Positions 1 through 5,735 of a stretch of 5,735 nucleotides of DNA are shown in pieces. Location: the NCBI GenBank assembly GCA_013214275.1, contig JABSPP010000123.1, positions 1 through 5,735 on the forward strand. The letters are read 5' to 3'. This DNA comes from Flavobacteriaceae bacterium. GTDB lineage: Bacteria > Bacteroidota > Bacteroidia > Flavobacteriales > Flavobacteriaceae. Numbering within the stretch: the stretch's first letter is position 1; each line of letters starts with the position of its first letter. The notes under the pieces were generated by a model, which saw nothing but the letters and a program-made list of their open reading frames with translations, was not told the DNA's origin and made no database searches. The position numbers and the translations under genes are program-made.

Positions 1-529
1 TCCAGAAACAAAAATTTCTGATGACGGAGGTAAGGTTAAAATGATGGGATTCGGACTCAAAAAAGAAATTACTAAATGGTTTGGTCCTATGGAAAAAACA
101 TCACTGCATATCTCTATTTTAGCAGCATACACTACTGTTGATATTGATTATGCTATTGAAGATTCGTCCTTTGGGAATATTCTCACGAATAATGCAGCGG
201 CAGCCTTCGAGCTTAGAGCCTACACTATTCAAGCAGTTGCTTCTCTAAATTTTCCTGTAATCAATCTTTTTTGGGGTGTTGGATACGGCAGTGGGAACTC
301 TCAATTAAACACCAGTGGGACCATTACAGGGGTCTATGAAACAGGTCTTGCTGCACCGAATAGCACATATACTAGAGCCATTGATCCCATATCCATTGAT
401 TTTGACACAAGTGGTTTTACAACTACTGTTGGTGCTAGGTTGAGTCTAGGGTTTTTTAAGTTATTTGGAAGCTATACATTACAAGAATATGGAATTTTAA
501 ATGCAGGTTTAGCATTTAGCTTCAGATAA
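1..529 (+). CDS. C-terminal part of an outer-membrane beta-barrel-type protein, DUF6588-like (5' end outside window)
   Basis: The reading frame is open to the left edge of the window (first full codon at base 2) and ends at TAA 527-529, giving 175 visible residues of a longer protein. The visible part is rich in alternating hydrophobic/polar stretches and in Gly, Thr, Ser and aromatic residues, as expected for amphipathic beta strands. It finishes in a strand ending LAFSFR, typical of outer-membrane barrels of Bacteroidota. A segment reading GGKVKMMGFGLKKEITKW, then a loop of Asn, Ser and Thr, and a final 'FGSYTLQEYGILNAGLAF' stretch resemble, from memory, the uncharacterised DUF6588 family of about 330 residues; a profile search was not possible. 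The signal peptide would be in the missing N-terminal half. No substrate or function can be assigned. It is convergent with the next gene, with 26 bp between the two stop codons. Another barrel family is the main alternative. Confidence 0.72.
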   Translation, partial: PETKISDDGGKVKMMGFGLKKEITKWFGPMEKTSLHISILAAYTTVDIDYAIEDSSFGNILTNNAAAAFELRAYTIQAVASLNFPVINLFWGVGYGSGNSQLNTSGTITGVYETGLAAPNSTYTRAIDPISIDFDTSGFTTTVGARLSLGFFKLFGSYTLQEYGILNAGLAFSFR

Positions 530-555
530 GTTGGGAGATAGATGACAAAAATCGA

Positions 556-1374
556 TTACTTAAAAAATATAAGAAGAATACACCACCAGAAAACAGGTAA
601 GGATTCTACCCAAAATGAACTGTAATATTTAGATTGTACTTGTTTGGAGCGCATCAACATAAAGAGCAATACAAAACACACTACCAAAGTTACATTCCGA
701 AGAGTATTTGAATCTGTAATAATAAACTCTAATGTTAATACTAAAAGTAATAATCCAAATCCTAGCCTTTTGGTTTGTTCAATTCCAATTTTTTGAGGCA
801 GTGTCCCTATGTCTTTTAAATCCAATTGTAAATCTCTGATTTCAAAAGGAAGTATGAGCACCAAAATAAATAGTACCCTTTGCACAAACAACAACAACAT
901 TTCGAGCTCAAGTGCCTCTTTTCTGGATGCAAGAGGAATTAGTGTGGTTATACCAGCCCAAACCGAAGCAACCACAAAAATTTTCAAGTAGCTAATGCCT
1001 CTCAAATTTTTCTGGAAACCACCCAAAAAAGGGACAACGTACAACAATGTGACTAAAGCAAAAGGAATAAAATAAATAAGTGTCTTTGAAGGGAGTAAAC
1101 TCCCGTAATAACAGAGTAAACAAAAGCAGATGAGAGAGAAAATCTGAATAAGACGTAATCTTTTTGTCAAGCTCATGTGATAGACTTTTGCAACTCCAGC
1201 GTATTTTATAAAATTATACCCTGTTATGGTACCATAAAAAATGAAATAATTTAAATTTTCATCATAAGGGATATCAAAATAAATCTCAGTAACTCTTGTC
1301 AGTGCATATACTGATAAAGCAACGTGGATGCTGGCATTTATGTAAAAATCAAACAAGGTTCTAAAACAGGTCAT
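556..1374 (-). CDS. UbiA prenyltransferase-superfamily membrane protein with incomplete Asp motifs
   Basis: This is a very hydrophobic protein of 272 residues from the ATG at 1374. About nine membrane segments can be drawn (near residues 10-33, 43-61, 75-92, 98-116, 129-149, 157-177, 203-221, 225-241 and 257-271), matching the nine-helix UbiA fold. The loop after helix 6 reads EIRDLQLDLKDIGTLPQ, with Asp181, Asp185 and Asp188. This fits the second Asp-rich motif, which binds Mg-diphosphate in UbiA enzymes. The first motif (NDxxDxxxD) should fall around residues 53-61, but that stretch reads YNFIKYAGV, with an Asn and no Asp. UbiA enzymes attach polyprenyl chains to aromatic acceptors in quinone, heme or pigment pathways; here the substrate, and even catalysis, are uncertain. 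Start choice: ATG 1374 puts FDFYINASIHVAL near the N-terminus, as I recall for flavobacterial relatives, and it lies just after a -7 box. The alternative ATG at 1407 adds 11 residues and has a distant GAGGT upstream. Confidence 0.75.
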   Translation of the reverse strand: MTCFRTLFDFYINASIHVALSVYALTRVTEIYFDIPYDENLNYFIFYGTITGYNFIKYAGVAKVYHMSLTKRLRLIQIFSLICFCLLCYYGSLLPSKTLIYFIPFALVTLLYVVPFLGGFQKNLRGISYLKIFVVASVWAGITTLIPLASRKEALELEMLLLFVQRVLFILVLILPFEIRDLQLDLKDIGTLPQKIGIEQTKRLGFGLLLLVLTLEFIITDSNTLRNVTLVVCFVLLFMLMRSKQVQSKYYSSFWVESLPVFWWCILLIFFK

Positions 1375-1378
1375 TATA

Positions 1379-1386
1379 CAAATGTA
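1379..1386 (-). promoter_or_regulatory. Putative Bacteroidota -7 promoter box for the UbiA-like gene
   Basis: On the minus strand the octamer is TACATTTG, a full match to the TAnnTTTG -7 element of Bacteroidota primary promoters. The ATG at 1374 begins 5 bases after its last G, so transcription would start at or next to that ATG and give a leaderless or nearly leaderless mRNA. No TTG is seen at the expected -33 distance, so half of the promoter consensus is missing. If this box is real, the longer reading from ATG 1407 would not be translated from this transcript. Confidence 0.4.
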
Positions 1387-1470
1387 ATGATTAGTTCCTT
1401 TGCCCATCTAATCTGATATTACCTCAATGCAGCAATCGCAATGACTAAGAAGTTTTTCACAGCATAGTTT

Positions 1471-1488
1471 TTAACATTACCGTGTTAA
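1471..1488. repeat. 6-6-6 inverted repeat in the divergent intergenic region
   Basis: TTAACA (1471-1476) and TGTTAA (1483-1488) are perfect inverted arms around the spacer TTACCG. The repeat lies between the divergent UbiA-like and gcvP genes, about 55 bp upstream of the gcvP -7 box. The size and symmetry would suit a dimeric regulator, but six-base arms in AT-rich DNA are common by chance and no known operator is recognised. Confidence 0.25.
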
Positions 1489-1542
1489 TTATTTACTTCC
1501 TTTTTTCAATTTTCACAAATGTCTTAATCATCAATTATTCCT

Positions 1543-1550
1543 TATTTTTG
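1543..1550 (+). promoter_or_regulatory. Putative Bacteroidota -7 promoter box for gcvP
   Basis: The octamer TATTTTTG matches TAnnTTTG exactly and lies 24 bases before the gcvP ATG. Transcription would begin near 1555-1557, leaving a leader of roughly 20 bases that is A-rich (ACATCAACAA before ATG) and has no Shine-Dalgarno sequence, as is usual in this phylum. A clear -33 TTG is not seen at a 17-23 base distance. So short a leader leaves no room for a glycine riboswitch, the usual RNA control of gcv genes in many other bacteria. Confidence 0.45.
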
Positions 1551-1574
1551 CAATGTGAGTAAATACATCAACAA

Positions 1575-4424
1575 ATGAATACAAATTCGTTTCAGAGAAG
1601 GCACATAGGTCCGAGTGAAAAAGAGCAAAATGAGATGCTAGAAGCTATTGGTGTTGAATCCCTTGAACAACTGATTCAAGAGACCATCCCAGAAGACATC
1701 CGATTGAAAAAAATGATTGAATTAGATGCGCCACAAAGTGAGTATGATTATTTAAGTCACATCGAAGAAATTTCGAAAAAAAATAAGGTATTTAAGAGTT
1801 ACACTGGACTTGGATACCACGAAGCAATTCTACCTAGCGTTATTAAAAGAAATATTCTTGAAAATCCAGGATGGTATACCGCTTACACACCATATCAAGC
1901 TGAGATTGCTCAAGGAAGGTTAGAGGCCTTGTTAAATTATCAGACCATGATTTGTGATTTAACAGGAATGGAGCTTGCAAACGCATCATTGTTAGACGAA
2001 TCAACTGCTGCTGCTGAGGCCATGGCGCTGCTCTTTGATGTTCGTGAACGTTCGCAGAAAAAGGCAGGAGTGAATAAATTCTTTGTCTCTGAAGATATCC
2101 TACCGCAAACACTTTCAGTATTAAAAACAAGAGCCATTCCAATTGGCGTTGAATTAGTAGTTGGAAATCATAAAGAGTTTGATTTTTCAGAAGCATTTTA
2201 TGGAGCAATTGTCCAGTATCCTGGAAAACATGGCCAAGTACACGATTACACAGACTTTACAGGTAGAGCAAACACTGTTGGGATTAAAGTAGCTGTAGCA
2301 GCAGACATTCTCTCTTTGGTAAAACTTAAGGCTCCTGCCGAATTTGGGGCAGATGTTGTAGTGGGAACCACTCAGCGCTTTGGGATTCCTCTAGGATATG
2401 GAGGCCCGCATGCAGGATATTTTGCTACCAAATCAACATACAAAAGAAGTATTCCAGGAAGAATTATCGGAGTGACTAAAGATCGCGATGGCAGCCATGC
2501 CCTAAGAATGGCTCTCCAGACAAGAGAACAACACATCAAAAGGGAAAAAGCCACTTCCAATATTTGTACCGCGCAAGTATTGTTAGCGGTGATGGCTGGA
2601 ATGTATGCAGTCTACCATGGGAAAGAGGGATTGCAATTGATCGCAGACTCAGTTCACAGAAGCACTGTAACTCTAGCAAATGCGTTAGAGACGATTGGTT
2701 TTGAGCAAATCAATTCTCACTATTTTGATACAGTTCAAGTCAAAGTTGAGGCAGAGACGCTCAGGGCTGTAGCTCAGGCACACAAGATAAATTTCAATTA
2801 CATTAATAAAAACACAGTTTCCATTTCTATCAATGAAACTGTTGGATTAAGAGAAATTAATGCGATTATTCATGTATTTACCACTGCCTTTAATATTACT
2901 CCTAGAGAAATATCCAAATTTACTGACGCTGATGTTATCCCCGACCTTGCCAAAAGGAATACCTCATTTTTAGATCATAAGATTTTCAACTCTTATCAGT
3001 CAGAAACAGAGATGATGCGCTATATCAAAAGATTGGAACGAAAAGATTTAGCACTCAACCACTCGATGATCTCATTGGGATCATGTACAATGAAGTTAAA
3101 TGCAGCTTCTGAAATGCTGCCTCTCAGCTTGGCAAACTGGGGAAATATCCATCCATTTGTCCCATTAGATCAAGCAGAAGGATATCAGTTTGTTTTGAAA
3201 AAATTAGAAAAACAGTTGAATGAAATCACTGGATTTGCAGGAACATCTTTACAACCAAATTCTGGTGCACAGGGTGAGTTTGCAGGATTGATGACTATCA
3301 GAGCATATCACCAAAACAATAGAGATTATCATAGAAATATCTGTTTGATTCCATCCTCTGCGCACGGAACCAATCCAGCATCCGCGGTCATGGCAGGGAT
3401 GAAAGTGGTGGTGACTAAGACCGATGAGTACGGAAATATCGATGTGGCAGATCTCAAGGCAAAGGCAACTGCCCATTCAGAGAACTTGGCTGCTTTGATG
3501 GTAACATATCCGTCAACACACGGAGTGTTTGAATCGGCAATTCGTGAGATCACACAGATCATCCACGATAATGGCGGACAAGTATATATGGACGGTGCTA
3601 ACATGAATGCACAAGTTGGGTTAACCAATCCTGCAACCATTGGTGCAGATGTCTGTCACTTAAATTTGCATAAAACATTTGCCATTCCACATGGTGGTGG
3701 TGGTCCCGGTGTAGGACCAATTTGTGTTGCACCTCAGTTGGCCCCATTTTTACCCAATAACCCCGTAGTTTCCACAGGTGGAGAACAAGCAATCACAGCT
3801 ATTTCGGGAGCTCCATGGGGATCCGCATTGGCATGCCTTATTTCTTACGGATATATCGTGATGTTAGGAGCAGAAGGTGTGACAAACTCAACAAAAATAG
3901 CAATTTTAAATGCCAATTACATCAAAGAACGCCTAAACGGTCACTATAAAACGTTATATACAGGTGAAAAAGGTCGTGCAGCCCACGAGATGATTATCGA
4001 CTGTCGAGATTTTAAAGAAAATGGGATTGAAGTGGTGGACATCGCTAAGCGATTGATGGATTACGGATTCCACGCACCCACAGTGTCTTTTCCTGTAGGT
4101 GGCACCATGATGATTGAACCCACAGAATCTGAAAACAAAGCAGAACTAGATCGCTTTTGTGATGCGATGATCTCTATCAGAAAAGAAATTGCATTTGCAA
4201 CAAAAGATGAGCCAAACAATTTATTAAAAAATGCTCCCCACACCTTGGCTATGTTAACTGCTGATGAATGGGATTTCCCCTATTCTAGGCAAGAAGCAGC
4301 ATTTCCTCTAGAGTTCGTTTCTGATAACAAATTCTGGCCAACCGTTAGGCGTGTGGATGAAGCTTTTGGAGATCGAAATCTCATCTGTTCCTGTAACCCG
4401 ATCGAAGATTACGTAGAAGTCTAA
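1575..4424 (+). CDS. gcvP: Glycine dehydrogenase (decarboxylating), P-protein of the glycine cleavage system
   Basis: This 949-residue cytoplasmic PLP enzyme decarboxylates glycine and passes the aminomethyl group to the lipoyl arm of the H-protein, feeding one-carbon units to tetrahydrofolate through the T-protein. The length fits the single-chain form, in which the two subunits of the split (P1/P2) enzyme are fused. The N-terminal half carries the family start RRHIGPSEKEQ (8-18), YHEAILPSVIKRNILENPGW (81-100) and TPYQAEIAQGRLEALLN (105-121). The second half carries NHSMISLGSCTMKLN (495-509), QPNSGAQGEFAGL (560-572), SSAHGTNPASA (594-604) and HLNLHKTF (695-702), where Lys700 is the expected Schiff-base lysine to PLP, followed by HGGGGPG. 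Cys331 and Cys938/Cys940 sit where cyanobacterial P-protein has redox-active cysteines. No frameshift or lost motif is visible. The ATG is preceded by a -7 box and matches the conserved family N-terminus. It stands without gcvT or gcvH and is convergent with the downstream gene across 47 bp. Confidence 0.98.
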   Translation: MNTNSFQRRHIGPSEKEQNEMLEAIGVESLEQLIQETIPEDIRLKKMIELDAPQSEYDYLSHIEEISKKNKVFKSYTGLGYHEAILPSVIKRNILENPGWYTAYTPYQAEIAQGRLEALLNYQTMICDLTGMELANASLLDESTAAAEAMALLFDVRERSQKKAGVNKFFVSEDILPQTLSVLKTRAIPIGVELVVGNHKEFDFSEAFYGAIVQYPGKHGQVHDYTDFTGRANTVGIKVAVAADILSLVKLKAPAEFGADVVVGTTQRFGIPLGYGGPHAGYFATKSTYKRSIPGRIIGVTKDRDGSHALRMALQTREQHIKREKATSNICTAQVLLAVMAGMYAVYHGKEGLQLIADSVHRSTVTLANALETIGFEQINSHYFDTVQVKVEAETLRAVAQAHKINFNYINKNTVSISINETVGLREINAIIHVFTTAFNITPREISKFTDADVIPDLAKRNTSFLDHKIFNSYQSETEMMRYIKRLERKDLALNHSMISLGSCTMKLNAASEMLPLSLANWGNIHPFVPLDQAEGYQFVLKKLEKQLNEITGFAGTSLQPNSGAQGEFAGLMTIRAYHQNNRDYHRNICLIPSSAHGTNPASAVMAGMKVVVTKTDEYGNIDVADLKAKATAHSENLAALMVTYPSTHGVFESAIREITQIIHDNGGQVYMDGANMNAQVGLTNPATIGADVCHLNLHKTFAIPHGGGGPGVGPICVAPQLAPFLPNNPVVSTGGEQAITAISGAPWGSALACLISYGYIVMLGAEGVTNSTKIAILNANYIKERLNGHYKTLYTGEKGRAAHEMIIDCRDFKENGIEVVDIAKRLMDYGFHAPTVSFPVGGTMMIEPTESENKAELDRFCDAMISIRKEIAFATKDEPNNLLKNAPHTLAMLTADEWDFPYSRQEAAFPLEFVSDNKFWPTVRRVDEAFGDRNLICSCNPIEDYVEV

Positions 4425-4464
4425 ACTCATAAGATTTTTATAAACACGTTATTAACTTGGATAC

Positions 4465-4481
4465 TTATCTTTTAAAGATAA
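4465..4481. repeat. AT-rich palindrome at the gcvP / rlmG-like convergent junction
   Basis: TTATCTTT (4465-4472) and AAAGATAA (4474-4481) are perfect inverted arms around a single T. The palindrome covers the TAA stop of the minus-strand methyltransferase gene and lies 40 bases past the gcvP stop. An RNA hairpin could form in either direction, but with few GC pairs and no following U-run it would be a weak terminator. It could serve as a weak bidirectional 3' end or be a chance palindrome. Confidence 0.3.
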
Positions 4482-5569
4482 TCTGTACACTCGAGGACTT
4501 CAAATCTGCGGTTACATTTTAGTTGTGAAACCTTGGTAAACATCCGCTGTAGGTGAGTTGTATAATTCAGGTGTTTGTTAGCTACCAATATAAATCGGCC
4601 ATTGGGTTTTAAACACGAACGAACTTGTTTAAAGAGATTCAAAGAAACTTCAATGTTATGCTCATGCTCAAAGTGAAATGGTGGATTGGATAACACCAAG
4701 TCAAAATGACGGTGTGGAAGCTGCGTTAAAATATCATCACATAAGAAATGAGCATTTTTTACATTTTGTGTTGAAGATGCAATAGCAAGAATTGAATCGT
4801 CTATTAAGGTAAGTTGGGCTTTTGGGTTTAATCGAGAAGATTCCCATGCAATAATTCCATTTCCTGAGCCCAAATCTAAAATTTGAGCTTCATCTGCTTT
4901 TATGTTCAAATTTTTCAATAAGAATTGAGTTCCAAGATCAATTTTTCCTGAAGAAAAAACACCAAAATATTGTTTGAAGATATGATTCTTCCATGAGATC
5001 GTATTGATCAATTCGTTTCTTAGCATCTTTTTTTTAGGATTCTTTAAAATAAGCAATCGTGCTTTTTTCCAGGCTAAGGACTGACTGACTTCTTCAAAAT
5101 ACATAGAAGCTATGATTAATAACGATGGATTAAAATACTTGGTCATCAACCCACAGACCACCTCTGTATGCTGATCAGATGCTAGATGAATCTGCCGTAA
5201 AAAAAGTTCAAAAAGTGCGGTAGATTTAGGGACTTTTATTAACGCCAACCCAACAGACTTTAAACGATCCAGAGGTGTTTTAAAGGTGTTAGGTGTATAA
5301 GGAAGCCTATTGCGTTCTAAGTTCTGCATTACTGCTTTCTTCTGACTAGCATAGTTCCAGATGGTTGTGAGATTTGCTTGGTGAAGTGCACAATTCCAAA
5401 TGCCAAATCGATCGTTGAAAAGATGGATATCCTCTGTGCTAATTTTTTCTTTAACTTCTCTCAATACCAGAAGTTCTGCATTGCTAAAAGGCCTTAGGGA
5501 ACTCTGAGAAGTCTCAGGATAGCGCCTCAGTAAAAATTCTTTGCCATTAAAAGTAAGAGGGTAGTCCAT
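4472..5569 (-). CDS. rlmG: RlmG-type 23S rRNA (guanine-N2)-methyltransferase
   Basis: This protein has 365 residues from the ATG at 5569, close to the 378 of E. coli RlmG, which makes m2G1835 in 23S rRNA with S-adenosylmethionine. The architecture fits the RlmG/RsmC group. An N-terminal half (to about residue 195) resembles a degenerate methyltransferase domain, with LFNDRFGIWNCAL at 50-62. The catalytic C-terminal half contains FGVFSSGKIDLGTQFLL (202-218), the SAM-binding DLGSGNG (232-238), the acidic ribose-binding position in LIDDS (255-259), CDD (277-279), the catalytic NPPF (295-298) and VANKHLNY (329-336). NPPF marks amino-group methylation of guanine or adenine. The ending, VANKHLNY followed by a Phe/Glu/Val-rich strand, is closer to RlmG than to RsmC as I recall them; RsmC (16S m2G1207) is the main alternative. 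Two codons upstream there is a GTG (5575), giving 367 residues. I prefer the ATG because the GTG lies within the likely -7 box. The gene follows the L31 gene across a terminator. Confidence 0.85.
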   Translation of the reverse strand: MDYPLTFNGKEFLLRRYPETSQSSLRPFSNAELLVLREVKEKISTEDIHLFNDRFGIWNCALHQANLTTIWNYASQKKAVMQNLERNRLPYTPNTFKTPLDRLKSVGLALIKVPKSTALFELFLRQIHLASDQHTEVVCGLMTKYFNPSLLIIASMYFEEVSQSLAWKKARLLILKNPKKKMLRNELINTISWKNHIFKQYFGVFSSGKIDLGTQFLLKNLNIKADEAQILDLGSGNGIIAWESSRLNPKAQLTLIDDSILAIASSTQNVKNAHFLCDDILTQLPHRHFDLVLSNPPFHFEHEHNIEVSLNLFKQVRSCLKPNGRFILVANKHLNYTTHLQRMFTKVSQLKCNRRFEVLECTDYL

Positions 5570-5574
5570 CAACA

Positions 5575-5603
5575 CAAATGTAGATTAAAAAAGCCTCACG
5601 CAA
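5575..5603 (-). promoter_or_regulatory. Putative promoter of the rlmG-like gene, overlapping the upstream terminator
   Basis: On the minus strand, TTG at 5603-5601 is followed after 18 bases by TACATTTG at 5582-5575, matching the Bacteroidota consensus of TTG, about 17-23 bases, then TAnnTTTG. The TTG lies in the loop of the terminator hairpin of the preceding L31 gene. The last G of the -7 box is the first base of a possible GTG start, and the ATG at 5569 begins 6 bases after it. Transcription would therefore start at or next to the ATG, with essentially no leader. The assignment rests on sequence match and position only. Confidence 0.5.
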
Positions 5604-5615
5604 TATCGTGAGGCT
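5587..5615 (-). terminator. Intrinsic (Rho-independent) terminator of the L31 gene
   Basis: AGCCTCACG (5592-5600) and CGTGAGGCT (5607-5615) form a perfect 9-bp stem with a 6-base loop. Six of the nine pairs are G-C. Read on the minus strand, the stem runs into TTTTTT (5592-5587), the U-tract expected of an intrinsic terminator. It starts 41 bases after the L31 stop codon, so it should end leftward transcription of that gene. On the plus strand no T-run follows, so it is one-directional. Confidence 0.9.
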
Positions 5616-5655
5616 CTCTAAATTATTCGTTTATGTCTGTCGATTGACAGTAAAA

Positions 5656-5735
5656 TTATTTCTTAAATTTTGCGTACTTGCTTTTGAACTTATCAATGCG
5701 CCCTGCTGTATCTACCTACTTAGATTTGCCGGTAT
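5656..5735 (-). CDS. rpmE2: 50S ribosomal protein L31 type B, C-terminal end, interrupted by an in-frame TAG
   Basis: Read on the minus strand, the frame gives YTGKSK, then a TAG stop (5718-5716), then VDTAGRIDKFKSKYAKFKK and TAA (5658-5656). The first Tyr is inferred from two of its three bases. This is the characteristic C-terminus of type B L31 from Bacteroidota, a small 50S subunit protein of about 80-90 residues that bridges to the small subunit. Family members normally have a hydrophobic residue such as Leu, Met or Phe in place of the TAG. A Leu TTG codon would become TAG by one base change. The 19 residues after the stop still fit the family, so the frame has not decayed. Explanations are a sequence or assembly error, a recent nonsense mutation shortening L31 by 20 residues, or stop readthrough. 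The start and the metal-binding part lie outside the window. The typical strong terminator follows. Confidence 0.82.

Noticed and set aside
26..43. GGAGGT followed 9 bases later by ATG at 41, looking like a Shine-Dalgarno sequence and gene start
   Set aside because: The same frame is open to the left edge, and GGAGGT simply encodes part of an Asp-Asp-Gly-Gly-Lys stretch that fits the family. The gene is truncated by the window rather than starting here.
809..991. Plus-strand open frame of 60 codons
   Set aside because: It lies wholly inside the UbiA-like gene on the other strand, is Ser/Asn/Thr-rich and low in complexity, and has no support of its own.
1375..1574. Glycine riboswitch upstream of gcvP
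   Set aside because: No tandem conserved aptamer-like structure is visible, and the likely transcript leader of about 20 bases is too short to hold one.
1843..4243. Several minus-strand open frames of 60-121 codons across gcvP
   Set aside because: They are antisense shadows of a strongly conserved gene. Their translations look like no known protein and they have no promoter or ribosome-binding context.
4425..4464. Possible intrinsic terminator right after gcvP
   Set aside because: ATTTTTATAAAC is T-rich, but no GC-containing stem precedes it. Only the weak AT palindrome further on could form a hairpin.
5504..5517. Inverted repeat CTGAGA-AG-TCTCAG
   Set aside because: It is inside the early rlmG-like coding region, has a two-base spacer and no U-run, and encodes ordinary residues (around Glu-Thr-Ser), so it is most likely chance.

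Overview
The window looks like chromosomal DNA from a member of the Bacteroidota, most likely a Flavobacteriia-type marine or freshwater bacterium. Four things suggest this. The DNA is AT-rich. The first gene resembles the Bacteroidota outer-membrane family DUF6588. Gene starts carry matches to the Bacteroidota -7 promoter box TAnnTTTG, mostly without a Shine-Dalgarno sequence. The glycine decarboxylase and L31 tail also read like flavobacterial versions. I see no mobile element, CRISPR array, tRNA or rRNA, and no sign of recent transfer. This is mainly a housekeeping region.

Layout, left to right. Bases 1-529 (+) hold the C-terminal 175 residues of a beta-rich outer-membrane-type protein whose start lies outside the window. 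Bases 556-1374 (-, possibly starting at 1407) encode a polytopic membrane protein of the UbiA prenyltransferase superfamily that keeps only one of the two Asp-rich motifs. A divergent intergenic region of about 200 bp follows, with a putative -7 box on each side and a 6-6-6 inverted repeat. Bases 1575-4424 (+) encode a full-length, single-chain glycine dehydrogenase P-protein (gcvP). Bases 4472-5569 (-) encode an RlmG-type 23S rRNA guanine-N2 methyltransferase, convergent with gcvP. Bases 5587-5615 hold a strong intrinsic terminator for leftward transcription. Bases 5656-5735 (-) hold the 3' end of a ribosomal protein L31 (type B) gene with an in-frame TAG codon 20 codons before the normal stop.

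How the genes relate. There is no obvious shared pathway. GcvP acts in glycine cleavage and one-carbon supply; no gcvT or gcvH lies beside it and no glycine riboswitch is visible. The L31 and RlmG genes both act on the large ribosomal subunit and are tandem on the minus strand. A terminator separates them, and the promoter proposed for the methyltransferase is folded into that terminator.

I found no convincing new multi-gene system. The most interesting points are the nonsense codon in the L31 gene, the overlapping terminator/promoter with a nearly leaderless start, a second identical -7 octamer just before the preferred start of the membrane protein, and that protein's incomplete catalytic motif set.
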